Shown: piece after piece, positions 54,244 through 63,639 of the stretch
Layout of the letters: the number at the start of each line of letters is the position of its first letter
Numbering within the stretch: position 1 is the stretch's first letter
From: Planococcus citri
Lineage: Eukaryota; Arthropoda; Insecta; Hemiptera; Pseudococcidae
Reading direction: 5' to 3'
NCBI RefSeq assembly: GCF_950023065.1
Contig: NC_088678.1
Location: forward strand, 24,542,580-24,606,579
DNA: 64,000 nucleotides
Program-made: the position numbers and the translations under genes
Notes under the pieces: generated by a model
Told to the model about the DNA's origin: nothing
The model's input: the letters and a program-made list of their open reading frames with translations, nothing else
The model's database searches: none

Positions 54244-54670
54244 TGTTTACTTTTTATGACAAATTGTAAATTTGATTAGGTCTTTAGGTCGCTTTCACAG
54301 CATATTTTTGAAAAATAACAAATATGTAGGTACTTACAGTAGACAGTTATGTATTAGACCAGGCAGACATTATCATCATCATATTATTATACATGTTTTT
54401 TAAATTAGAGCTTATGATGAACAAAATTTGAATATTATTTTGAGGCGCAGAAATCAATTACCTACGCAAAATAGAATGATAAAAAAATGATTAAGTATAT
54501 CTAATGATTTTTTAAAAATATACTAAAATAGGTAGGCTTCTTAGATAAAGACAGAACATTTAATTCAAAAAATTCACGCGTATCTTGCAACTTCGTTAAA
54601 GTCTACAGCATAAGGCGTAAACAAAAAAATAAAATTCATCATCCTTTATGGACCGTAGGTACTTAGGTAT
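54244..54670. other. 3' flank of gene 9
   Basis: ATGATGAACAAAATTTGAAT near 54,415 resembles AATGAACAAAATTCGAATAT near 61,769 beyond gene 11, so the two genes were duplicated with flanking DNA. No gene. Confidence 0.5.
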
Positions 54671-55762
54671 TTATCGTTGAGCCAAAGATGAGAACACTTC
54701 ATTGAGCAACTCGACACTTTTAATATTTTTCCAGCCTTCTGAATTCATTACATCTGCGAGTTTAGAAACGATAAACTTGATCACTCCATTTTTCAGTTCT
54801 ATAACGCTGTGCATGTCTGCTAATAGCAAAATACTCGCAGCATTGTCCACCGACAAAGTCTTGTATAATTCATCGGCGCATATCATTTTCAAACGACTTA
54901 AATTATACTTATCAGCCGCTACCAATAAGCCAGTCGCTAGTTCAGCTAGTTTTTCACATTTTCCGGTATAAATATATCGAATCATTTCACTCGCTACTTC
55001 TTCATCCATGTCGTTAATATACACGCGATTTTCTTCGTTTTCTTTCACATTGTGCTCGAACATGGCGGCAAAAACCGGGCTACGCGCCGACAGAATAATC
55101 TTATGAGCTGGAAACTCTTGACCATTCACTGATAGTACGATATCAGTTAACTTATCCTGTCCTAGTAACTGTCCAAAGTTTTCAGAAAGATCACAAGCAG
55201 GAATACTCAGAGTCGGATATAGTTGTAATGTTTCGTCTCGAGATAATGGTGAACTTGAAGTTTCACTAATGGAATCGCATACCGCCGAAAAGATTAACTC
55301 GACGTTGATTGTTAATGTATTATCAATTAATAAATTGTTTTTAAAGTAATCGTTTTTCGGGATAAATTCGTCTTCGTCCCAATTAGATACGCCATCACCA
55401 TTCAAAGCAAATCCAAGTATTTCAGTACTGAAGGCACATTGCTTTTGTTTTTGAAAATCCAACACGGAAGCTTTGTATTTTGCGAAAACTTTCTGAACTA
55501 CAGCACTGCAGATATACAAGAAGATAGCAATGGTGTTTTTGGAATCTGACTTGCCGTTAGGGTATAGCTTCAGATTCCATTTAATTTCATTATTTGAGGA
55601 AGCTGAGAATTCGGGGGATAATAACGAGCTCCCTTCAGCTTCGCGGAAATCGAAATTATTAATCGTCCAAACATAATTCACTTTGTGGGCCCGAATCTTC
55701 GAGTTACACCATATTTCGTCGAATGTATCAACGGAAGGACTACAATAATTACTCGATGACAT
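54671..55762 (-). CDS. MATH-BTB protein 9 (subgroup I)
   Basis: 363 residues in one exon. The N-terminus contains FDEIWC, shared only with gene 11. MATH at about 28-160 (NYVWTINNFDF) has VSNWDEDEF in the groove tryptophan region (Trp128). An extended serine-rich linker (about 168-175) precedes BTB at about 190-286 (LTDIVLSVNG, EFPAHK, SPVFAAMF, VKEN, YIYTGKC). A three-box-like tail follows (LSVDNAASIL, GWKNI). A leader acceptor lies at 55918-55919, 155 bases upstream. Predicted Cullin-3 substrate adaptor with unknown substrate. Confidence 0.93.
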   Translation of the reverse strand: MSSSNYCSPSVDTFDEIWCNSKIRAHKVNYVWTINNFDFREAEGSSLLSPEFSASSNNEIKWNLKLYPNGKSDSKNTIAIFLYICSAVVQKVFAKYKASVLDFQKQKQCAFSTEILGFALNGDGVSNWDEDEFIPKNDYFKNNLLIDNTLTINVELIFSAVCDSISETSSSPLSRDETLQLYPTLSIPACDLSENFGQLLGQDKLTDIVLSVNGQEFPAHKIILSARSPVFAAMFEHNVKENEENRVYINDMDEEVASEMIRYIYTGKCEKLAELATGLLVAADKYNLSRLKMICADELYKTLSVDNAASILLLADMHSVIELKNGVIKFIVSKLADVMNSEGWKNIKSVELLNEVFSSLAQR

Positions 55763-56064
55763 ATTATTAAGATGCGAAGAATTTACGAACCCGATGCAAC
55801 GCGTACTTGATTTTACAGTGATACTGATCTGATGGAAAGGATCGATGATGTTATTCGTTCTCGGTTAACGGTTATAGTTAGTTGTAGGTAATATTCCTTT
55901 TTGCTGCATTTAATAAACTGAAATCACGAGAAAAGTAAAATCGTGGATTAATTTCAATTCATAAAATGGCACAATAAAATAAATAAGCATTATTAGGTAC
56001 ACAATGAAAAATATCAGTTCTTATCCTCAAAAAATGGAACTAAGCAAATTTATACCTATGGCAC
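55763..56064. other. Leader and 5' flank of gene 9
   Basis: Contains the candidate TTTCAG acceptor 155 bases before the start. No other feature. Confidence 0.45.
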
Positions 56065-56264
56065 TGGCACTATTTTCTACTAAAATACTTTGGTTGGTCA
56101 CAGTGAATGATAATAATGATTGATAGCACATGATTGGTTGTTGAGCTGGAGAGATAACATTCCACCAATCATATGCATCTATTTCACGTTGCCAACCTAT
56201 ATTTTTAATGAAAAACTTTCTTAGGGGTATAGGGGTACTCGATATTTCTGGGCACCCTGTACTA
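56065..56264 (-). mobile_element. Mariner-like MITE with CAGGGTGC ends (one end lost)
   Basis: The right end CGATATTTCTGGGCACCCTG is followed by TA. The body matches the element at 60654-60868 in opposite orientation (CCAACCTATATTTTTAATGA, CCACCAATCATATGCATCTA, ATACTTTGGTTGGTCACAGT). The other terminus is missing or replaced beyond about 56,065. Confidence 0.7.
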
Positions 56265-57694
56265 TCAGAAAACGACAATTCTTTCAAAATTTTTGAAAAT
56301 TTAAAGCTAGATTGAAAAAGCATAAGTAACCCTAAAACCCCGTAGCCGAAATTTCTCACTCTAAAATTTATTTATGGATTTTTGGCAAATTTTTAAAAAA
56401 CTTGAATAATTTTTTTTTTTTTTAAAGTAAAAACACTTTGAAGGTGGTTTTTAAACTTTTTCATGAATCAAGTAGGCCTATATTGCTTTTGTCTGTGAAA
56501 TTATGATCTAGTTCCTCAAATTCAACTCCCACACATCAATAACATCTAGTTTGGAGATATTCTGGAGCCTCCTACAATTTTTCAATTTTCTTCCAAATCG
56601 TTGAGGAGGTGCCAGAAATGAAGTTGTGTCCCAATAACTCTAGTCGGTCTTGGTAGGTATAAGCACCTTCCAGATAGTTTTTAATAGTTGCCACGAAATT
56701 CCAAAAGTGCCTGTTCAAAACTGAATTTTTAACAAATTTGTAAATTTTAGAGAATGTGAAAAAAAATCAAATCTCCAAAAAAGGTATAGTTTTATAACAA
56801 GTGGCTTTTTCTGTAAGATTGGTTCACTTTGAGTGTAAGTAAACATCGTCCTTGACACAGCTTTTTTGAATTTTTCAACTTTTCAAAAATTTATCAAAAA
56901 TTCAAAAATGTGCCTTAGGATCATTTTAGTTATGAGGGTTTTAGGACATGGTGTTCTTTCGATTTAGCTTAGTTTTATTGAACTAAAAAATTGATCGTAT
57001 AAAAAATTTTCCAGCACGTTCTTAAAATTAAGACAAAATATAGTAAAATTCATAAATTACTCGAAGTAGGTATGTATTAGGAAGAGAGTTTGACATAATG
57101 TAGGAATTTCTTTTTCAAGTTTTCAAAAATCAACGTGACACAAATGGGCTTACACTAATTTTGGTTGGATATACATATCTATATCTTCAGAGCGAAAATC
57201 TCAAGTCTCGAGCCTCAAGCTTGACTCTGACACTCCCCAACAATCTTAAACTTTAGAGCTAAAATAGCGCCTTTTATGGCCAACTTTGAAACTTGCAACT
57301 TGTAAAATACCTTCTCACCGTAATGTCACAACTCCTTCGCCTCCCCATCATTGAAAAATGGGTCCATCCTTTACCAGTAACTGGGTAAGTAAACCGTAGA
57401 CGAATATTAAGAACCATGGTAATTTTCATGTTAGTTTCAGAAACTCTCATTAGGTATTGAGAATATGTAAGTACGGTACTATAGAAATATTCGTATAACA
57501 AGTTGATAGATTTTAATATTATTAACTATGAAGTTCATATTTCAATTACAAAAATTCTGAAAAATATCCAAAAAAATATAAAATATTCGATTAAACATTA
57601 GCATTCGATGTAAAAAATTGACAGCTTGGAAACGACTCAACTTAAAACATAGGTAACGACAAAGAATAAAATTCGATCAATCTTTCAACTTTAA
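56265..57694. other. Intergenic DNA and 3' flank of gene 10
   Basis: 56,340-57,000 has decayed motifs of the CTGGAGCCTCC and TTTTTGGCAAATTTTT repeat families. The rest is AT-rich with no gene. Confidence 0.4.
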
Positions 57695-58750
57695 CTATTG
57701 AACTAAAGCTAAGCACACTTCATGGAGCAACTCGACACTTTTAATATTTTTCCAACCTTCTGTATTTAATACTTCAGTAGCGGAAGCGATGAACTTGACT
57801 GTTTTATTTTTAAGCTCTTTAACGTTGTGCATATCTGCTAATGCCAAAATACTCGCTGCATTTTCAACCGATAAATTCTTGTATAATTCTTCCGCACAGA
57901 TCATTTTTAAATGGCTCAAATCGTACTTATCGCCAGCTGCTAATAAACCGTAAGCTAGTTCGGGTAACTTTTCACATTTTCCGGTGTAAATATATCGCAA
58001 CATTTCGTTTACAACTTCTTCGTCCATGTCATCAATACACACGCGATTTTCTTCATTTTCTTTCGCGTTGTGCTGGAACATGGCAGCGAAAACTGGACTA
58101 CGTGCAGCTAAAATTAATTTATGGGCTGGATATTCTTTACCTTTTACCGAAAGTACGACATCAGCTAGATTATGGTTTTCGAGTAATAATCCGAAGGAAC
58201 CAGAAAGATTACATTCTGCAACATCGGGATAGAGTAGAGTGTTATGACACTCACGAACAGTGTTATTAATAACATCAGGTACAGAATAAGTAATCACGCA
58301 CTTAATCGTCAATTCATCGTCAACCAACAAATTGTTTTTGAAATTTTCATCCTTCTTTTGAAAATCAGTCCAGCCCCAACCTTCTACACCAGCAACAAAT
58401 TTTTCTACTGTTCCCGTACTCTCGAACGTGGCTGTTTCTTCCAAATCTTTATCCAAAAACCATGCGGAAAAATCTGCAAATGCTTCTTTACGCACACTGT
58501 CAGAGCTTAGGTGTACATAAAAAGAAATATGATCCTTGGCACCGGGCTCACCATTAGGTTTAATTTCTAAAATCCATTTGGTTTGGTTATCATCGATTGC
58601 AGAGAAAACAGGCGATATCAAATTTTTCCCTTTAGCTTCATGATACTTGAAGTTCTCTATTGTCCAGATAATTTTTACTTCATGAAGTTTGACTTTGGTA
58701 CCTATTCGATAATCAGCTGATGCGCAAGATGAACTATATTGATTCGACAT
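57695..58750 (-). CDS. MATH-BTB protein 10 (subgroup F)
   Basis: 351 residues in one exon from the ATG at 58750, matching the MSN/MSS start of genes 6 and 7; an in-frame ATG two codons upstream (58756) is possible. MATH begins IIWTIENFKYHE and has GWGWTDF at the groove tryptophan region. BTB has LADVVLSVKG, EYPAHK, SPVFAAMF, AKEN and YIYTGKC. The three-box-like tail has LSVENAASIL and GWKNI. It is most like gene 6, with which it shares the SSDSVRKEAFAD-type MATH strand and AKE Cullin-contact motif, but it lacks that gene's serine-rich loop. A leader acceptor lies at 58892-58893, 141 bases upstream. Confidence 0.93.
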   Translation of the reverse strand: MSNQYSSSCASADYRIGTKVKLHEVKIIWTIENFKYHEAKGKNLISPVFSAIDDNQTKWILEIKPNGEPGAKDHISFYVHLSSDSVRKEAFADFSAWFLDKDLEETATFESTGTVEKFVAGVEGWGWTDFQKKDENFKNNLLVDDELTIKCVITYSVPDVINNTVRECHNTLLYPDVAECNLSGSFGLLLENHNLADVVLSVKGKEYPAHKLILAARSPVFAAMFQHNAKENEENRVCIDDMDEEVVNEMLRYIYTGKCEKLPELAYGLLAAGDKYDLSHLKMICAEELYKNLSVENAASILALADMHNVKELKNKTVKFIASATEVLNTEGWKNIKSVELLHEVCLALVQ

Positions 58751-59798
58751 ATCCAAATGAAATTGGTAATCACAACCACGAAAACACGTTGTAGAATGTG
58801 AAAATTGTCTTTTTATAAGCCGTTAGTGGTGCAGTAGATCTACGTAAAATACTCTTGTTTGTTACGTACCCTCGTTCTTCGTTTTTATAAACTGAAAACA
58901 GAAAAATGTTGCGATTATTGACAGATACGATAACATAAACTTCATAAGATGATCGACAGGCTTATGGGTAACTTAAATCTGTCACATTTACATGATTGTT
59001 ATCAGAATATTTGATGGAATTTTAGAAAGCGGGTGTACTGTACACAAACATAATATATGGATACGAGTGAGGAATAAAGAATAGATTCGATATCTGGGCT
59101 GAGTGATGTGGTACAAAAATCATGACTCGACCTGGATGAGATAGAAATTAATCAATGTGACATACCTGCTGCTTGCAAAACTTATCGTTAGACGTTAATT
59201 CGACGTAGGTAGGTATTTCTAAAAACATTCACTTTGTTCGTAAATCATAACACTACACAAACACATTGAGAGATATTAAAAAACTGTTTATCTGAGCACA
59301 ACGATAGCCTTCGAAAGAAAAAACTCTTACAGAAGTGAGATTTGGCGTAAATGTATACTACTGGTCTTCATTTGCTATCACTGTTATCAGTGGAATATGG
59401 TGAGTAAGGGTGGAGTAAGGGAGAGGTGTGAACAGTGTTGAGATATTATGAAAATGTCATTTTTTCCCGCAAGAAAATAAATCGAAAGCAAAATTTCTCA
59501 TTTTTTGATTTTTTCACGTACAGTACAGAACCTCAAATAAAATAATTTACCTGTAGTTTGCTGTTTGAGTTTGGTTTCTCCCATGTTTTTGATGTTTCTC
59601 AATTAGTGTTTTGTTTTCCCCTTTTCTTTTATTGGTAATGTTGGTTGCCATTGGCATTGTTGCAAAGCATTTGCAAACTTTCGAAGCTGCTGGCTGATAA
59701 AGAGCTTTTTCAGAGAGACTGATAATGATAAATGGTTCATCAGTTCATGCACCTTGCACCTTTTTAAAAAATCAAAATTTCTTTGTTTTTGGGTTGGT
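58751..59798. other. Leader and 5' flank of gene 10
   Basis: The TTTTCAG acceptor is followed by 141 bases of leader. AT-rich DNA without genes follows. Confidence 0.45.
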
Positions 59799-59806
59799 GA
59801 GATTTG

Positions 59807-60147
59807 CAGGGTTGCCAAACGTTCGGTATTTCCCTGATTTGTTCCGTAAGATTAATCAACCCTTACCGAACAATAGAAAAGTTCGGTATTTTCAAAAAAA
59901 TCGAGAAAACCCTTCAAAAAAAAGGAAATTTAAGAAATATTGTCGGTATTCTCAACAAAAAAAACTAAAAACAGCACCCAAAAAGCACTTTTTGTGGCGT
60001 TCTTTCATTATTGAGCACTTTATTCTTCATACTTTTGACTTTTTTATGGATTTTTGGCAAAAAATTTCGGAGACTTCCTTTTTTTTTTTTTTTTTTGCTT
60101 TTCAATTTGGTGTTCGGTAATTCCAAAATTTGGATTTGGCAACCCTG
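59807..60147. mobile_element. hAT-like miniature element with TTCGGTATTT repeats
   Basis: Flanked by a perfect 8-bp duplication GAGATTTG (59799-59806 and 60148-60155). The ends CAGGGTTGCCAAA and TTTGGCAACCCTG are perfect 13-bp complements. TTCGGTATTT or its variants occur several times inside. The 131-codon frame is a by-product. Confidence 0.88.
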
Positions 60148-60155
60148 GAGATTTG

Positions 60156-60550
60156 CAAAAATTCCCATATTTTTCCCTTTTTACTTCTAGTTTTAGATGA
60201 CATTTTTCAAAATCTCATCTCCCATTTTTTTCCTTTTTAAATGACTTTTTTAGTTTTTTTTTCTTCAAAATCTCCCATGTTGCCCTAGTCCCCTAGTTTT
60301 TCCCACAGCCAATTTTTCGTCCCACGATTTGTGGTGTCTGGTGTGAAATGGGAAGATGAACTGATGAAGAATTGAAGAGCACTCTCATGTTTCCGTTACA
60401 TCCTTACCACCTTAGTGCTTTTAGAGTTTTAGATGAACTTTAATTCAAGAATACGAATGCATTTACCCCCCCTCCCCCTCATTCCACTAAGTGTTATTGT
60501 TAGGTATGCAATAACAAACTCATACCTACCATTCTGTACCTACCTACATA
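60156..60550. other. T-rich intergenic DNA
   Basis: Low-complexity TTTTCCC-type sequence; no gene or repeat with defined ends. Confidence 0.4.
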
Positions 60551-60645
60551 CAGGGTGCCCAGAAATATTGTGAACCCCTATTTTTAATGAAAAACTTTCT
60601 TTGGTGCTCACGATCACGATATTTCTGGATCTGGGCACCCCATAC
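60551..60645. mobile_element. Short derivative of the CAGGGTGC mariner-like family
   Basis: Starts after TA with CAGGGTGCCCAGAAATATTG and ends CGATATTTCTGGATCTGGG then CACCCCATA. It keeps CCTATTTTTAATGAAAAACT of the larger copy, so most of the interior is deleted. Confidence 0.6.
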
Positions 60646-60653
60646 GCATATAC

Positions 60654-60868
60654 AGGGTGCTCAGAAATATCGAGCACCCCCAAGAAAGTTTTTCATTAAA
60701 AATATAGGTTGGCAACGTGCAATAGATGCATATGATTGGTGGAATGTTATCTCCCCAGTCCAACAACCAATCATATTGTGCTATCATTATTATCATTTAC
60801 TGTGACCAACCAAAGTATTTTAGTAGAAATCTTTTTTAGGGGTGCTCGATATTTCTGAGCACCCTGTA
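60654..60868. mobile_element. Mariner-like MITE, complete copy
   Basis: CAGGGTGCTCAGAAATATCG and CGATATTTCTGAGCACCCTG are perfect 20-bp terminal inverted repeats and TA lies outside each end. The interior of about 170 bases matches the copy at 56,065. It has no transposase. Confidence 0.82.
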
Positions 60869-61992
60869 ACATGCGAGTAGTATAACTAGTTATGCCTTGA
60901 AAATGGTCTGACTGAGAGTAGGTAGGTAATTGATACTTAACAACTTTCAAATTTCAATTAGAAGTAGCTAGTATGTAGCTATAGCTATGTACTATGTAGT
61001 ATGTACATAAACTACAACACTTACATTTATGTGAATTTAAAATTTGATTGATTTGAGGTACCCCAGACTGAATAAACATTTTTCTTTCAACTAGGTACGA
61101 AAAAAAAAAAAAACGAACTAATGAACCACTAATAAATTGAAAAAAAAAACGAATGGCACAAAACAATATGTAAAATACATATTTTGGAAAAGTAACATTT
61201 AAAAAAAATGAATACCTACTTGTGTTATGTCAAATGACAAAATATGAAATAGACCAAGGTAAACCTCATAAGCTGAAAATTGGAAAAAAATACAAAAACA
61301 AGGGAATGCCACGGGCCACGGATATAAAATTTCAAAACGATTCAACCCAAAAAGTCAAAAACGTCAGAGGTAACTTTTTTCATATTCATCCCTTTTTTAA
61401 AAATAAAATGTACCTACAATCTGCATAAAACATTTGCATTCCATCCAAACACTGCTATTGATTTTCAGATGATTCTGATAGTCGATAGCTACCTAATTGA
61501 AGCAGATATAGGTATGTTCTACCATGATAAAATACATACTATAAAGAAGAAATTTTGTAAGTAAATCAGTACCTATGGTTTTTTAGACGGCTTCGAAAGA
61601 ATAGAAGAGGTTCCCTAAACACACAAGTTTTCATTCGAACTCTGTCAAAGATTTTTTTAAATAAACATAGGTACCTAGTACCTACCTACAATAGGTGTAG
61701 GAATTAGACCAGATCGGCACCCGTTATGTCATAGGTATATATTTGAAGAAAATAAAAGCTTTTGAATAATGAACAAAATTCGAATATTATTTCACATCAA
61801 CGATAGGGGTATAAGTACATATCAATTACAGAACTAAACAAAACAATAATTATAGGCACGTAATTATTTCTAAAGATTATCTAATGCAAAAAAATATAGG
61901 TTTCTTATCGATATAGACAGAACATTTGATTCAGAAAATTCACACGTAACTTTATTCAGGTATAGCCTATAGGACATATCTAGGTATGGTGT
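60869..61992. other. Intergenic DNA and 3' flank of gene 11
   Basis: AT-rich with TACCTA tracts. The part after about 61,760 is homologous to the 3' flank of gene 9. A 68-codon frame at 61,222-61,428 has no recognisable features. Confidence 0.45.
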
Positions 61993-63066
61993 TTACTTTC
62001 GATGAGCCAAAGCTGCAGAGCACACTTCATTGAGCAACGCGACACTTTGAATATTTTTCCAACCTTGTGTATTTAAAACTTCAGTACGTTTAGAAACGAT
62101 GAACTTGATCGCTGCTTTTTTAAGCGCTTCAGCGGCATGCATATCTGCCAATGCCAAAATACTCGCAGCATTGTCCACCGATAAAGTCTTGGACAATTCT
62201 AATCCACAAACATTTTTCAAACCAGCTAAATCATATTTATCAGCCGCTACCAGTAAACCGGTCGCCAGTTCGGATAGTTTTTCACATTTTCCGGTATAAA
62301 TGTATCGAAGCATTTCACTCGCTACTTCTTCATCCATGTCATTAATATACACACGATTTTCTTCGTTTTCTTTCACATTGTGTGCGAACATGGCAGCAAA
62401 AACTGGACTACGCGCCGCCAAAATAATCTTATGAGCCAGATACTCTTGGCCATTCACTGAAATTATGACATCAGAAAACTCGCGATGTTCCAACGAAAGT
62501 CCAAAATTTTGAGAAGAAAGATCACAAACAGTAGTGTTTGGAAGTAATACAGATGTTTCGCCTTTCTGTGAAGTTTCATTAGTGGCATCACATACCGTGG
62601 AAAAAATAATTTCGCAGCTGATCGTTAATTTATTATCGATTAATAAATTTTCTCTAAAATAATCATTTTTCGTCAATAATTCTTTATAGCCCCAACTACC
62701 AACACCATCCAAACCGAATCCAGCTACTTTAGTCTTCTTGGTACATCGCTTTTCGTTTTGAAAATCCAACACGGAGACTTTGAGTTTCGCGTACACTTTC
62801 TCGGTTAGGATACTACTGCAGATATATAAGAAGAAAGAAATAGTATCTTTGGCATCTGTCTCACCATTAGGTCTAAGTTGCAGCTTCCATTTAATTTCAT
62901 CATTTAAGACAACTGAGAACTCAGAGGAATATAAAAAACTCCCTTCAGCTTCGCGGAAATCAAAATTATCAATCGTCCAAACATAATTCACCTCATGGAC
63001 CCGAAGTTCGGACTTACACCATATTTCGTCGAATGTTCTAACGGTGCTATGATTACTCGATGACAT
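61993..63066 (-). CDS. MATH-BTB protein 11 (subgroup I)
   Basis: 357 residues in one exon from the ATG at 63066, which aligns with gene 9; four codons upstream is another in-frame ATG. It shares FDEIWC with gene 9. MATH begins NYVWTIDNFDF and has GSWGYKEL at the groove tryptophan region. BTB has FSDVIISVNG, EYLAHK (Leu where other copies have Pro), SPVFAAMF, VKEN and YIYTGKC. The region after BTB departs from the common pattern (NVCGLEL, LADMHAAEALKKA). A leader acceptor TTACAG at 63171-63172 lies 104 bases upstream. Predicted Cullin-3 adaptor. Confidence 0.93.
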   Translation of the reverse strand: MSSSNHSTVRTFDEIWCKSELRVHEVNYVWTIDNFDFREAEGSFLYSSEFSVVLNDEIKWKLQLRPNGETDAKDTISFFLYICSSILTEKVYAKLKVSVLDFQNEKRCTKKTKVAGFGLDGVGSWGYKELLTKNDYFRENLLIDNKLTISCEIIFSTVCDATNETSQKGETSVLLPNTTVCDLSSQNFGLSLEHREFSDVIISVNGQEYLAHKIILAARSPVFAAMFAHNVKENEENRVYINDMDEEVASEMLRYIYTGKCEKLSELATGLLVAADKYDLAGLKNVCGLELSKTLSVDNAASILALADMHAAEALKKAAIKFIVSKRTEVLNTQGWKNIQSVALLNEVCSAALAHRK

Positions 63067-63639
63067 GATAGAGTACAAAGAATTTACAAACCGATGAAAT
63101 CTGAACCTGATTTTACTGGTAATTTGTTCTCAGTTACACTCGTAATCTCTTTCTTGCTTCAATCAATAAACTGTAATCAGAAAAAAATTAAAACCGTGCA
63201 TTAATTTCAATTCGCAAATAAGTATGACAAGTTTTCACTACCTATTAGGCTATTAGCCCTCTTTACAAAAAAATGATTAGGTAAGTAAGTTGAGTAACAC
63301 CACTGAAAAAATTTTTATGAAATGTCAATGTCGATGATTTTTTGGGCTAAAAATCTTTACACTCGACTACTGGCACAGTCACGTCAAATATAATTGTTTT
63401 TAAATTGTTAGTCTACCTATTCATTTGAATTTTTTCACAAACAAGAAAATGTCTGCTTGCAAAAATGAAAAACGTAGGTGGAAAATTGTCGACAAAGATT
63501 GCATACATTGGAATGGGAGCATGTAGGAGAAAGTACAACATAACTTGTGCACTTTTACCTAGATCCTAATTTAAGACTCATCAAGTATTCTTACGAGGGA
63601 ATTTTTTCAACTGTTAAGTAGGTATCTATCTACTCTCTG
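63067..63639. other. Leader and 5' flank of gene 11
   Basis: Contains the candidate acceptor. The remainder is AT-rich with no gene. Confidence 0.45.

Noticed and set aside
59725..60120. 131-codon plus-strand frame
   Set aside because: It spans the left end of a hAT-like element and its TTCGGTATTT repeats, so it cannot be an ancestral gene.
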